In this document: positions 48,927-64,000 of the stretch, one piece after another | Position numbering within the stretch: the stretch's first letter is position 1 | Layout: each line of letters opens with the position of its first letter | Source of the DNA: Diphasiastrum complanatum | Lineage: Eukaryota; Streptophyta; Lycopodiopsida; Lycopodiales; Lycopodiaceae | Assembly: GCA_029204225.1 (NCBI GenBank) | Contig: CM055106.1 | Coordinates: 2,796,146 to 2,860,145, forward strand | Length of the DNA stretch: 64,000 nucleotides | Direction of reading: 5' to 3' | The notes under the pieces: model-generated | What the model was told of the DNA's origin: nothing | What the model saw: only the letters and a program-made list of their open reading frames with translations | Database searches by the model: none | Position numbers and translations under genes: made by a program

Positions 48927-49620
48927 ATTTGGCAGAAAAAATAGAAATAATTTGCGAGGGTCGTGGCTTCCTGCGTGCATAGGCCCATGGCCAACCCATG
49001 GCCAAATGAGCACTTGTAAATAATTATTTTTGAAATAAACTTGACTTTGGGCCATGTAATTAAAATAATATTAAAAGGCCAAAGTTTAAGCTGAACTTAA
49101 GTTCCTAAATTTTTGTAATTAGTCAAAAGTCAAATGGTGGTAGGTGGGGTGTGCTTCTTCCTACACCATTGATTAGTTTGTGTTTCTTGTGAAGGGTGTG
49201 GATTCTAATGCCACATTCTTTGAAGTAGCCAATAAGAAGCAAGGGGCAAGGGCCACCCCAAAGATAAAAAGACACCAATTGTATACCATTTTACATGTTT
49301 ATTGGAGAGGAGGAGAGTCTACTATTTTGAGAGCTCAAGCATCCTTCTGTACTATTCTTGCATGCTCTCACTTTTTCATTGTATTTGCTATGATATCCAT
49401 TTGCCATTTTTCTTGCTTTCTAATAGTTAAAAGTTTCTCCATTAGCATGCTAGGATGAGTATATGAACTAACCTCTCCAATCTTGATGTGTTAGTGTTAG
49501 TGAAAGTAGAGTTAGAAGTGGGGTAGTGTTAAAGTAGAGTTAGGAAGCATCTAAACTAGCAACTAAGTATAGTTACGAATCTATCCTTCTGTTCTAACCC
49601 TTCTTGACAGGGGGAGGGCT

Positions 49621-50249
<629 letters not shown>

Positions 50250-50261
50250 GATTGATAAAAC

Positions 50262-52290
50262 TACAAGAAATGCATCACTTGAGAGAGCTTGACCTTGATA
50301 TAGACAGATTTAGTGTGTCTATGTATGGGAGTACTGAGAGTTCTCATAAACCTTTTCACCCACACCCCCAACTCCACCAAATGCTATGAGATCTGTTTCT
50401 ATTTGTATTTGTATTTTTCAGGGGACTCCAAGAGGAATGTGCATCCACATTTATCTATCCTTTGGAATTTGCCATTCTCTCTCCAAATATTTCTCTCTCC
50501 AAAATGTGCATCCACCTTTCTCTCTCCTCATCAATTGCCATTGTATCTCCACCTAAGCATTCTTTCTCTTCACCCTCTGGCTTGAGGTCCCCCTGCCTTC
50601 TGTGTAGGTTGGGGCCCTGGCGTCGAGCTCCCGCCTTGGCCCTCCCTGCAGGGAATTAGGCCCTCCGATTGGGGCCTTCTACCCTATGCGAAGTTTGATT
50701 CCATTCTATTCATGGGCTTGGGGCCATTTTTGAAAGGGGTTGAACCTTTCTCAATCAAGAGCCTTCTGCCCTTGCTTGAGTGAGTTAGCGTGAGGGTAGG
50801 GCCCAAGCAACGGGAACCATGCTAATTTTGCCAAAATGTGCATGTGCTATGGGGTTTGTCCATACACATTCTGCCAAAATTCTCATATGTCGTGTCAATG
50901 TTTTATTGGTAACGTGATGGAATCAACTATTGTTCAAGAAAAATGCCAAGGATCCCTTTTGATTTGACACTAATTGCAATATGACGGAATCCGCACTTCA
51001 ACAATATGTATATTGGCCCCTGTTGTCAATAGAAATTGTTGAAGTGCAGAGTCCATCATATTGCAATTAGTGTCAAATCAAAAGAGATCCTTGGCATTTT
51101 TCTTGAACAGTAGCTGATTCCATCATGTTGCAACATAGCATTAATTGAAAAGGAATCATAGACCCATTTGACTGGGCGCACCCATTGGATGAAAGTATGG
51201 GAACTTATTCTAAATTGTATGGTAAGGCACTAGTGATTGCTGGCAAAAGGCTTGCAAATTGATTTCATTGTAGCTTTAAAATAAAGTCTGATATGACAAT
51301 TTGGAGTCCACCAAATAGACAAAATTTCTAATGATTGTTTTGAAGAGTCTCCCTATGTTGTCAAGTTACAAAGTGCAACTTCAAAGCTTTATACACATAG
51401 ATTCTCGCCCTTGGGCCTTCCGCCCTAATGTGGTGGCACCCTTGGGCTTTTGTCCTCGTCAGCCAACTCCCAAAGCAAAATGCACTGGCCTTCCGCCCTC
51501 TGTATTTACATGCTTAGTTTTTTTTTGTCAAGCAATTTTGAAAATATAAATCTTTGTGAGACTTCCCACCACAACTCTCATGTAGCCAACCAAAATTAAC
51601 AAATAGCACATGAATTTGCATGTGGACGTACAACACATGAATGCCATGTGGTTGTATGCCATGTGGACAACCACATGGCATATGCACAACTCTCTTGCGG
51701 ACAAACCGCATGGTACATGCACATTTTGGCAAAATTAGCATGGTTCCTCTTGCTTGGGCCCTACCATCACGCTAACTCACTCAAGCAAGGGCAGAAGGTT
51801 CTTGATTGAGGAAGGTTCAGTCCCTTCCAAAAATGGCCCTAAGACTTTGAATAGAATGGAATCAAACTTCGCATAGGGTGAGCCCCCAGTCGGAGGACCT
51901 AATTCCCTGCAGGGAGGGCCCCAACCTACACAGAACGTAGGAGGACCTCAAGCCTGAAGGTGAAAAATGCTCAGGTGGAGATACAATGGCAATTGATAAG
52001 GAGAGAGAAAGGTGGATGCACATTTTGGAGAGAGAAATATTTGGAGAGAGAATGGCAAATTCCAAAGGAGAGATAAATGTGGATGCACATTCCTCTTGGA
52101 GTCCCCTACAAAATACAAATACAAATAGAACTAGATCTCATAGCATTTGGTGGTGTTGCGGGCATGGGTGAAAGGTTTATGAGAACTCTCGCTACCCCCA
52201 TACATAGACACACTAAATCTGACTATATCAAGGTCAAGCTCTCTCAAGTGATGCATTTAAGGTCAAGCTCTCTCAAGTGATGCATTTCTT
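50262..52290. repeat. Palindromic (foldback) element, copy IV, between P450-h and P450-f
   Basis: Left arm 50262-~51002, spacer of about 29 bases, right arm ~51032-52290; near-perfect inverted arms apart from deletions in the left arm. P450 start codons lie just outside both ends (50249 on minus, 52305 on plus), so two P450 copies are head-to-head across it. A 29-base tandem duplication sits at the right end (52230-52287). Confidence 0.87.
52230..52287 (+). repeat. 29-base tandem duplication just upstream of P450-f
   Basis: Two adjacent copies of AAGGTCAAGCTCTCTCAAGT plus GATGCATTT, 18 bases before the ATG. P450-b has a single copy. Confidence 0.9.
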
Positions 52291-54657
52291 GTAATTTATC
52301 AATCATGTTGATTCTTGTTACGCTTTCTGCTCTATTGTTGTTGTTCTTAGCTGCAGTAGCTCAACGATGGAAGTCCAAATTGTCCAAACAGCAGCAGCAA
52401 CGTTACTCCAAGTTGCCCAATGGTGCCAAGTGTTTGCCATGGATCGGCGAATCTGTCCAATATTTCCTCCAAAGCCCATACCAGTTCTATGACAAACATG
52501 TTTCCAAGTTTTAATATTGGTCTTTTCTCACCATTGTCATCATTGTTTTCAACTCTAGCTTGTTTCTATTAACCTGCAATCCCAGCTTTCATGTTATAGG
52601 AGCAATAATTTTGCTTTTATATAGAAGCGATACTTCCAACTATCCTATAGAAACAACAATTCCTGGTTTGATGTAACAACAACAATTCCAGCTTTCTTGC
52701 AAACAATGAATTTTGATTTGATGTAAAAACATTAATTCCAGCTTTCGTATTTTATAGCATGTAATAACCTGCAGCTGCTGTCTTTTTATAGATACGGTGG
52801 CATCTTTCGGAATCACTTACAGGGTTATTCAACAATAGTAACAACCGTTGAGGAAGCAGCAAGATTTGTGCTCTCCACGCAACAAAAATCCTTTAAGCCA
52901 TACCATTCTATCATTGGACAATTCTTTGGACTTGATAAGATGAAAAAATCTTTTGATATTCAAATGTTTCCAAAATCTCAGCTAAGATCTCAGCAAGACT
53001 ATATCACCAGCATCGACAGTATAACACGTTGGGTTTTATTTACGTGGAGATACACAATCACGTGTAAGAACATCTGAGGAAACCAGGAAGGTGAGCACTA
53101 GCTTAAAATGGCTCGCATTCAAATATGCAGTTTTGCTATCTAATTATTACAAGTCTAGCAATTTTATTTATGATATGAATCTAACTACTGCTCCAGAAAA
53201 ACAGTGTTCTAATTGATAGCGGAGCGATGGCCAAGGATCTGCGATCATTCTTAGGGGCTCCAAGCCTTTAAGTCGATCCCTAGTCGTCATACATGCATTG
53301 CAACCACCATAAATATATTAAAAAAAACACGCGTTTTCTTCCAAAGCAAGGTCCCGATGGCACTTTAAAATAGAAGGCCCCTATCAGCAGCAATTCCATG
53401 AAGCCCAAGCATATTTATTGTACAACATCAATTGCTGACGTGAGCCCCAGTAGAGATATGGCTATCCAAACTAGAAGATAACCACCCACCAACCAAAAAT
53501 TCATGAATTCAACAAATTTCAGCTTCTGTATTCTTTACGCCTGGCATTACGCTTGGCGTTCAATACCCTGCATTTGAAAGGCAAGCCTACAGAACGCATG
53601 GAACGCAGCTAGAAACGTAGATTATATTTTCAGGTTTATGAAAAAATTCAAAGCCTCAAAATCGAAAAAACAAATATTTAACACTTCAAAAGCCACAACT
53701 CTATCTAGATGCTCGTTCCGCGAATTGCCAGCAGACCCTCTACATTGGTGGGTTTCACAGACTGGAGGGTTCATCCATGCTTCAATGTTATAGCCTATTA
53801 TCTATCCATATTTTTGAGATGCTTCGTGTTGTTTGCAACGGGATAGATGAAGTAAACAGTTAACAAAAAACTTGTTTTTGCCTTAGGAATCTGTCACGAC
53901 TTGCCATCTATGTTAGAACTACAAGTACGCTGCAAACTTTTGCGTAATTAACCATTGGGAATTTTCATCTCATGCAGTTTACTTTTCACGTGATGTTGCA
54001 TGTCGCCTTGACATTAGCGCCATGTGATGAATCGATGAAAGTAATGCAAGACTACATCTATTTATTGAGTTGGATTGAATCTCCACGGATCAGTGATTTG
54101 TGGAGGTCCTCCATTAATCAAAAGGTAGAGTACGAAGATCCTTAATGTCTTTGGTTTACTCCATTGAAGGAAATTGCAAGAACGTGTATACTAGTTTGCC
54201 AGCTGTTTTCTTCAAGCAAATCCTGTGTAATTAACAATGATATTCTCCAGTTCTTGATGGGTTCAGTCGATGAAAATGGTGAGAAACTTACAAACGATGA
54301 GTTGAAAGATTGTTTGTTCCCAATATTAATGGTTGGGTTTGAAACTACATTAGTTCTTTTGGACTGGGATATGAAATACCTTGTAGAAAACCCGGAAGTT
54401 CTTCAAGATGTCAATGTTTGTAGGATTTAGAACCATTTTTTTTCTGATTCAAGAAACGTATGCATCTTCTAGCTCTTATTTTGAACTGAGCCATGCAGTC
54501 AATCTCATGAGCTGAAAATCGTCTGCTTTACAGGCTGAGCACCTTCATATCAGAATGGCAAAAACATCAAATGAGGAGCCATGCAGGTAATACAAGAGAC
54601 AATGAGGCTTGCAAATGTCGTAACAATCCGTGCTATATTTGAAGATGTAAATTTCAA

Positions 54658-54822
<165 letters not shown>

Positions 54823-55164
54823 TATATCTAATATCAATGTTTAAATCTAAGAACTAGTAGGAAATTGTACTAAGTATTCTTTTGGTGGAAGGCCCTTGGC
54901 CAGGGCAGGGGAGCCCAAGGGGGTATGACCCGACCTCCACGGAAGGCCCGAGGCCCACGTGCCTTCCTCGACATAGTGGTAGGTGCATTCCGGAGAGAAC
55001 GCACATTTTAGAGAAAGGATGGCAGATTCTTAGATTCCATAGGAGAGAGATGGGTGGATGCAGATTTAATAGGGGAGAGAAAGGTGGATGCACATTCCAA
55101 TCATCCTAGAGGTGCTTTCAAAATACAAAGCAAACCTAGGCACCTAGCATTACGTCATGGATAG

Positions 55165-55230
55165 GTGGGCTACTTGCGGTAGCACCTCGAGCCACTTGAG
55201 TGGCGAGGGTGGCTACTACAAGTAGCCCAC
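55165..55230. repeat. Hairpin in P450-f intron
   Basis: Duplicate of the 18717-18782 hairpin, with the 12-base stem preserved and a loop difference (ACTACA for ACTGCA). Confidence 0.75.
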
Positions 55231-55779
55231 CGTTGTATGATGAATACCTTACATACCATTTGTAGATCTATGATGTAGATTCAAAATAGTTTAAAAGCCT
55301 TGCTATGGCTAAAAAATGGGTTGTTCTTAACCAATGCGGTGATGCCACATGTCCACTATTATTGCTCACAAATGCTACAGTTGTGTGGGCACAGAACCTT
55401 GTTTTACCAAAACTATTTTTATATATTTTTAGTTAAACTTTTTTAATTTATATATATATAATCAAAAATAGCAAAAGAAAATCTAAATAAATAGCCCCAC
55501 TCTCTCTATATATGTGTGTGTTGGCCCCCCTCTAACACAAAATTTGCAAAGAAAATGGTTAAACAAACCATGTTTGAAAGAAAATAAAAATAAAAAAGAG
55601 AATTTTTTGTGGTATGGAATGGTTCTGTGCCATGAGAAATACAATCAGGCATGATTGATGACTCCCAAGAGCCTTTATTGATGGAGTTGTTTAGCACTCA
55701 ATGTGGAGTCCTCACTAGGGTTGAAGAAGGGTTCACTTGCTCAATAGTTCCATTCTCTGGTAGTATATCCACCATGAGT

Positions 55780-56358
55780 TTTGAAGAACAAATAACGCTT
55801 ACTTTGTACTAAGAAATGTCTATATTTATGTGTAAATATATGTATATTTTATATAATATGTATATAAATAGACATAGAGAGATATAGCACTAGCTTTCTA
55901 TAAAAAATACATGTCTCTCTATGTGTGTGTGTAAATATATATGTATGGATGTATATATCTAAATTTGGAGAGAGAACAATGAATAATACTCTCTTTGTAC
56001 AAAGATATGTATCTTTGTCTTTGTGTGTGGGTGTGTGCGCGCGTATCTTTTTATTTGTCTTTTTAAATATGGAGAGAAAATAAGAAATAACACATGCTTT
56101 AAATATTTGTTGTTCTCTCTCTCTCTACACATACACGCATGCGAATGCACGCACATGCACACACACACACATCTCTACAAAGCGAGTGCTATTTGTTCTT
56201 CTCTCTCCCTGGCCTATTTAGATACATACGTAGACAAAGAGATATATCTCTCTACAAAGCAAGTGCAATCATGTTGTTCTTGCTCCCTATTTATATATAT
56301 AGAGATAGAGACATCTTTTTAGACAACGAGTGTGATTTGTTGTTCTCTGTACCTATAG

Positions 56359-56389
<31 letters not shown>

Positions 56390-56429
56390 TTGTGTAGAGG
56401 CAGAGAGAATAACAAATAGGACTTGCTTT

Positions 56430-56478
<49 letters not shown>

Positions 56479-56570
56479 ATTATACTAAATAGCACACTCT
56501 CTTTGTAGAGAGAGATAATAACAGATATAATTTTCGCTCTACAAAGAGAGCATGCGATTTTGGGAGAAAG
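55780..56570. repeat. Degenerate alternating repeat array in P450-f intron
   Basis: Duplicate of 19340-20115, with differing (GT)n and (AG)n lengths (AG tract 56433-56477 expanded). Confidence 0.65.
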
Positions 56571-56582
56571 TTCATGTTAAAG

Positions 56583-56656
<74 letters not shown>
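56583..56656. repeat. (CT)n microsatellite in P450-f intron
   Basis: Near-perfect CT tract equivalent to 20133-20205. Confidence 0.93.
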
Positions 56657-56659
<3 letters not shown>

Positions 56660-56999
56660 GTTGTCTTTTTTACAAGAATAATAGGAGGCTAAGTTCTTGT
56701 GTCATAGTATCAATATTGTTCATCTATTTAGTACCACGAGCTTGTGCCTTTGATGACCAAACTACAGGCATCTTTCTTGCAATTCATTTGAATCAAAAAC
56801 ATCACAAGGACCCTCTAAAGTTCGATCCCTCTAGATTTGAGTTAAGTTGCACATGATGTGTCAATTTTCTAAAGTGATGTTCTTTTTTTGAGAAAGAATT
56901 AGTTAAAGCTACTTTCAACAATATTCTAAGTTTTGAAATATAGTTCTGTTGTGGAGCTTTTGATGAGTGCTTACTTGTAGGGTGTGTAGATTCAATGGT

Positions 57000-59287
<2,288 letters not shown>

Positions 59288-59820
59288 CTGACGATTGAAG
59301 AAATATAATATCAAGAGATTTCATATTGGACCTTAAATCTCCAAACATGCATAGCCTAGGTGCATTTCTAGAATTCTAATCAACCAAGTAGAATTGTTTA
59401 GATACAATACAAATTTTAAAAAAATAATATGTATTCATTACCTATAGGTTCTCACAAGGTAGTGTATGAATATCATGATTTCAAGCTTGACTAGAAGTCT
59501 TCCTACACATGTATGATTGCCAAGCCCAAATGGCATGTATGCTCCGTTATCCTGTGATACCTGGCCCAATAGAGCATATTACACAACAGATACAGTGTTC
59601 ATGAGCACATAGTTATCAAGAGATTTAGATTGTACAAATAAAATATTGGTGAAAGTAGCTTTATTCAAATTTTCTCACAAACAAAGAAGATCATTTTAAA
59701 ACATGGACACACATGTGCATTTTCCAATTATCTCAAGTCTGGAGGGATCAAACTTTAGAGGATTCTTATAATTTTTCGGACTCAAATGAACTGAGAGGAA
59801 TGAGATGTATGCCTTCCATC
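59288..59820 (-). pseudogene. P450-g, PERF and heme-loop exons
   Basis: Copy of about 6839-7368. The minus strand shows the PERF exon (HLSPKNYKNPLKFDPSRF, near 59720-59815) and the heme exon with PFGLGNHTCVG (about 59445-59540), where the Gly after Cys is retained, unlike P450-a. The rest of the gene is absent. Cut on both sides by module sequence. Confidence 0.8.
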
Positions 59821-60085
59821 CGTACCTACAACCAAGGCAGAGTCACCTGCCTGCCCTTATCCATGGACACTAGTATCGTAATTTAAAGACATAGTCACCT
59901 ACCTGCCCTTATCCATTGACACTAGTACTGTAATCTAAAGGTTCCTACCCTTAATCCTAAGGACACATCTTATCCAAGGGTGATTCGCCAATTAGCACCC
60001 CAAACACCAAATGGGAAAATAGGGGTTAACGTACTACTAGCTACATAGGTATGTAACATTCACAGACAACAAAAATGAAATTAGA
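59821..60085 (+). repeat. Module fragment inserted between P450 pieces
   Basis: Matches about 11487-11755 of module 1, including the 52-base tandem repeat there. It separates two P450-derived segments of opposite orientation. Confidence 0.75.
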
Positions 60086-61008
60086 CAATGAACATTGCTA
60101 GATGTATGCTAAAAACAGCAATAAGCTTTGAGCTTAGCAAAATGTGACGTTCTCATGATTTTGTTAGGACATCTCAAATGTGTCAAGCATTGATATTTTA
60201 TTTTATGTGGGATCTGTAGTTGGGAAATCTTTGAAAGTACAAGGACCCAACGTTGGCCCACTCAAAGACCAAGTGGACTTGATATTAAGGTTTCAAAATT
60301 AAGCATCTCATGACTCTTTTAAGAGGGCTTCATTGTCCGAAAATATTTGTTTAAAATAGCTCTTGTATATATTTTGATATGTAATCTTCAATCTTTTACA
60401 TGCATGTTCATGGTGATTTTCTGTGAAAATGGAATCTATCACCTAAAACTCATGTATTGGGGTCTTATAACTAGGTTGTCTTATATATAGACAAAAAGTA
60501 CCTTTCTTAATTAGAATTATATATCAAAGTTACCTGTAGTAGACGATATTTGGCATTTATAGTTCATGAAAAGCAATCATATGTAACAAGAAAATCCTCA
60601 CTCTCATGGATCATAGTTTGCGTATTGAGTAGTATCCACAAAAGCATGCATTATACATAGAATATTGTTAGACAATCATCACCACATAGTGTCCAATATA
60701 ACAAGTATTTTTCATTTGAATACATGTAATCTACACACAATGACTCCATACAAGGTGTTTTTCAGTTAACATATGAACACTATTACAATTATAACATGAA
60801 TTATTTTAGTGATCATTATGCTCTCTTTGACATTTTTTTTATGTCAAAGTTGTATAATGTTTGTTGATTTGAAAAAAGCTTATATGACATGGTTTTAGAG
60901 CTTCTTGATGTCAACTTAATCATCATGGCTTTCTAGTTACCCATTCACTTGGACTCTCATAAGACTCTAGGAATTGAATGCCAAATATTCCTAGTCTTGG
61001 ATACATGG
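60086..61008 (+). repeat. P450-flanking sequence, inverted copy
   Basis: Reverse complement of about 5923-6840, the sequence downstream of P450-a. No exon seen. It ends at the MITE. Confidence 0.75.
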
Positions 61009-61010
61009 TA

Positions 61011-61484
61011 CTCCAGTGAAACAAGCTGTTAGTTATGCCACGTTGGATGTGACTCGAAAGTAACTAACATGCTTGTGATGCCTATAACACACTAAATGGA
61101 GTTAGTACATGGTTTGGGACCGTATGTGCATGTGTAGAGTTATCAATAGCAATTCTATGAATAGAGGGTCCATGCATAGAGACTCTATTCTAGATGAATC
61201 TATGTAGTAGGGTGAGTTTGGCCTCCTTATATAGAGAATGGAACCACCTGCGTACTTAGCCATGCAAGGTCCCAACTCCCCTATACATCGATTCATCTAG
61301 AATAGAGTCTCTATGCATGGTTCCTCTATCCATAGAATTGCTATTGATAACTCTACACATGCACATACAGTCCCAAAGCTTGTAATAACTCCATTTAGTG
61401 TCTTCTGGGCCTCAGAAGGATATTAGTTACTTTTGGTTCACGTCCAGTATGATGTGACATAATTAACAACTTGTTTCACCGGAG
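61011..61484. mobile_element. Stowaway-like MITE with TA target duplication
   Basis: 474 bases with long inverted ends, CTCCAGTGAAACAAG at 61011 and CTTGTTTCACCGGAG ending at 61484, flanked by TA on both sides (61009-61010, 61485-61486). Inverted similarity extends about 200 bases inward from each end. A TA duplication and CTCC start fit Tc1/mariner-type MITEs. No coding. Confidence 0.75.
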
Positions 61485-61486
61485 TA

Positions 61487-61870
61487 CTGTGTATCCAAGG
61501 CTATGAGTATACTGAATCCTATGTACTGGTCATGTACATAACATTCTTCTCTCCCTTAATCTGGTTTTGTCCTCAAAATATTAATCTAGAAAATCATTAT
61601 CCTTAGTTTGACTTTCACATCAAACAAGTACTCAGAGATAGACCTATTTTTCAATCGTTACACTAAGTGATAAATTTTCTCAACTGAGTTACACTCATCA
61701 CAAGTTAGTAGCATCACCTTCATGTAAAACACTTACATGAGACACTTACTCGTGAAATATTACCTAATTTATGAGATTCAAGTTAAAGAAATAGTGTAGT
61801 AGAATAACATCCACTAGATTAATTAAAAAATTAAACTCTTTACAAGTAAAATAACTTACCTTGTGAGAAT
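61487..61870. other. No recognisable gene
   Basis: AT-rich sequence between the MITE and the gypsy-2 tail. Nothing supported. Confidence 0.4.
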
Positions 61871-62095
61871 ATCTATGAGATCCATAGGCTCTCAATAAAA
61901 CACTGGAGTGAAGAGATTCAAAACATTGATTTGAATTTTTACTCAATTAATAGATCAAGAATTAATCATCACAACTTCTTATAATCCTCTGACAACATTT
62001 AAGTATCTATTTATGATCTATCAATCATAAATATTTAGATTCGTATGATTCATCAATCATAACTCACTGGAATCCAAAATCATAGAATATTTTGG
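61871..62095 (-). repeat. Gypsy-2 3' noncoding tail
   Basis: Directly downstream of the gypsy-2 integrase on the minus strand. Also found at 33091-33335. Confidence 0.65.
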
Positions 62096-62862
62096 AATCC
62101 TAAGATATACCTAGTCCTCAATTTTAAAATCTCTTGGAGATCTCTTAAGATAGGTATAGTGTTTAGCTCTATCCTGAGCATTACGGATACTATCCTTAGC
62201 CACTTACAACATTTCTTGCATATCATGCAAAAAATCAGCAACCTTTTGGACCTTATCAGGCTTCGTCTCAACATTTACTGGGGATCTAGATTGAAAACCA
62301 TACATAAGTATAAAAGAACTGTAACCTATAGCAGCATAGTTTATATGATTATATGCAAACTCAACTAGTGGGAGATAATCTTTCCAATGAGATTTCTTGT
62401 GAGAAACATACATCCTCAAAATATCTTCCATAGTTTGATTAGCTCTTTCTGTTAGGCCATCTGATTTAGGATAATCAGAAGAACTTAAACTCAAAGAAGT
62501 TTCTAGTTTATGGAATACTGCTGACCAAAAGTGACTAGTAAACTTAGGATCTCTATCACTAACTATGTCACTTGGTAGACCATACAACAAAAATAATCTT
62601 TTAACAAAGATCTTGGCTAATTCAGAAGCCGCTATAGTTGACTTGACTCGTATGAATGCAGCTAACTTAGTTAACCAATCCACTACAAAGCAAATAGAAT
62701 CATTTTGTCATTGGGTCTTTGGAAGTCTAACTACAAAATCCATAGATATGCTTTCCCAATTTTTATCAGGCATATCTAAATGATGCAACAAACCACCAGC
62801 CTTATGGCATTCAGCCATTTCTAGTTGACAGGGTTTGCATTTAACCACATATGACTCGACAT
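62096..62862 (-). pseudogene. Gypsy-2 integrase core and C-terminus
   Basis: Minus strand: CQLEMAECHKAGGLLHHLDM, NWESISMDFVV (first Asp), one TGA before QNDSI, then an open frame 62204-62683 with VKRLFLLYGLPSDIVSDRDP (second Asp), KSDGLTERANQTMEDIL (Glu), WKDYLPLVEFAYN. The catalytic triad is visible. After a frameshift the C-terminal part AQDRAKHYTYLKRSPRDF follows. The right edge abuts Copia-D. Confidence 0.9.
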
Positions 62863-64000
62863 TCTCCTATGATGCCACTTCCATCTTTGAATCTCTTGCT
62901 ATAGCCTAAGGTTCCAGCTAGATCAAAAAACGATCTCATCTGACTGACCCCTCTCACAGTCATGGTGGATCTGCTTGAAGACTTTCTTGACAATGGCCAC
63001 TTATCCTCTGGATCTTCAAGAAGGGCAGATGGTGCATGCAAATCCCCAACAAATTTGACTATGCACCTCTAGAGGCTCAGACTTCTCCAGAGAACCAATA
63101 TTGTTCACTTGATGTCTAGATCCATCTCCAAGAACTATGAATCTTGAGAGATCTGCACTTCTGAAATCAAACATGATTCGTCATGATGTCACAAAGTGTG
63201 CGGTGGCTCCTGAATCTAGGATCACCTCATGTGTGTCCGATGTTGATGCTGCACACACGCCTTCACAGATATAGCTGGTCGAACAATTTTTGTTTGTTCT
63301 TTCTTCGCCCATTTTTGAGCTCTCGGGCTCCTCGACATAGGATGAACTATTGATGTTCTCCTGTCTGTTTTGTGTTGACTTGTTTCTCGGGTTCTGGTGG
63401 CAATCCATGGTTGCGTGACCCTTCTTGTGGCAATGGATACAGTCAATCTTGGGATTGAGCTAGCAGGTATCTACTGTATGCTCGTCTCTTCTGCATCTCA
63501 CACAAGTCTTCTTGTCTGCACCTTGTTGTTTCGACCTCCCATTGGTCTTCCAGTTGTCTTTGCTTGTTCCCTCTACTTACTGGTCACAATCATGCCTTTG
63601 ATTGGACTCTCTCTTAGGCTTAAATTGCTTCTTTGATTTTTTTTTTGTTGCCATAGAGGGCCTAGTCAGAACCATCTTTGTGATCAAGGTATTCTCTGGC
63701 CTCGATTTCCAATCGCCTTTTCGAGGTTCATGGTAGGATCTTTCGCGAGCAGGGTTTTTGTTGTCTAGAATGATTTGGGTAAGGATCTCAACAGGTACAT
63801 GAGTTGCTTCTCAGCTAACACAACATTCTTTGTTCCAGAGTTATGTAGTGATAGAAACATATCCTTCATCTTTCTTACGAAAGAAGTGAGGTCTTTTCCA
63901 TCCCACTGCAAATTTGTCAGCTGATATTCCAGCATCATGATTTGACTTCTTGATTTTGCTTGAAATCTGGTGAGTAATGCATCCCACATCTCCTTAGATT
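62863..64000 (-). pseudogene. Copia-D gag and protease, runs off the window
   Basis: Minus-strand gag: MWDALLTRFQAKSRSQIMML, NLQWDGKDLTSFVRKMKDMF (63765-63989). Then a frameshifted stretch, a zinc knuckle (CIHCHKKGHATMDC near 63410) and protease motif EVILDSGATAHFVTS (63181-63230), followed by LGDGSRHQV. Ends at the gypsy-2 junction. Related to the fragment at 31675-32045. Confidence 0.88.

Larger units (their letters stand above)
45776..49620 (+). mobile_element. Accessory module, copy 3 (most complete)
   Basis: Runs on from gypsy-1B without a break: AGATCT-rich tract (45845-45970), a TGGTATCAGA string at 45992 (primer-site-like, possibly chance), a minus-strand frame 45963-46196, the conserved antisense frame, the TATA palindrome, Pro-rich and coiled-coil frames to 48926, and an LTR-like tail (49190-49440). 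It ends near 49620 at the P450-h boundary with the same junction as module 2 with P450-b. Confidence 0.7.

Overview
The window looks like nuclear DNA of a land plant with a large, repeat-rich genome. Evidence: Ty1/copia and Ty3/gypsy polyprotein relics with tRNA-Met-type primer sites, intron-containing plant P450 gene pieces, long (CT)n/(AG)n microsatellites and a TA-flanked MITE. The species cannot be named from the sequence. I see no intact protein-coding gene, no rRNA or tRNA gene and no CRISPR.

The dominant theme is repeated copying of one cassette. It contains (i) a CYP85-clan cytochrome P450 gene (by eye closest to the CYP707A/CYP90/CYP716 style), (ii) a ~2 kb near-palindromic element lying directly 5' of P450 exon 1, (iii) a gypsy pol relic, and (iv) a post-pol accessory module with a coiled-coil reading frame on one strand and a second conserved reading frame on the other. 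At least eight P450 relics (called a to h here) are present, all broken in different but overlapping ways: a 7.0-8.5k (-), b 15.7-20.4k (+), c 23.9-25.5k (+), d 27.8-28.0k (-), e 41.6-41.8k (-), h 49.6-50.2k (-), f 52.3-56.8k (+), g 59.3-59.8k (-).

Layout: 1-4.1k right half of a nested retrotransposon (Copia-A inside Copia-B); 4.1-5.6k palindrome I; 5.6-8.5k gypsy-2 scrap and P450-a; 8.5-11k gypsy-1A with a solo LTR inside it; 11-13.6k accessory module 1; 13.6-15.7k palindrome II; P450-b; 20.6-23.6k module 2 (inverted); P450-c; 25.8-27.7k unique DNA with degenerate tandem repeats; P450-d and half palindrome III; 29.4-34.8k assorted copia and gypsy scraps; 34.8-36.7k gypsy RT joined to the end of a module; 36.75-41.5k left half of the nested Copia-A/Copia-B; P450-e; 42.7-45.8k copia integrase scrap and gypsy-1B; module 3; P450-h; palindrome IV; P450-f; module 4 (inverted); P450-g; a MITE; gypsy-2 integrase; and Copia-D running off the end.

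The order gypsy-1 / module / palindrome / P450 / inverted module at 8.5-23.8k recurs at 43.4-59.3k with an offset of about 35-37 kb. The two halves of the nested element have target-site duplications that match across the window. Together this points to a tandem segmental duplication of a >35 kb unit, later modified by deletions, a solo-LTR insertion present in one copy only, and microsatellite length change.
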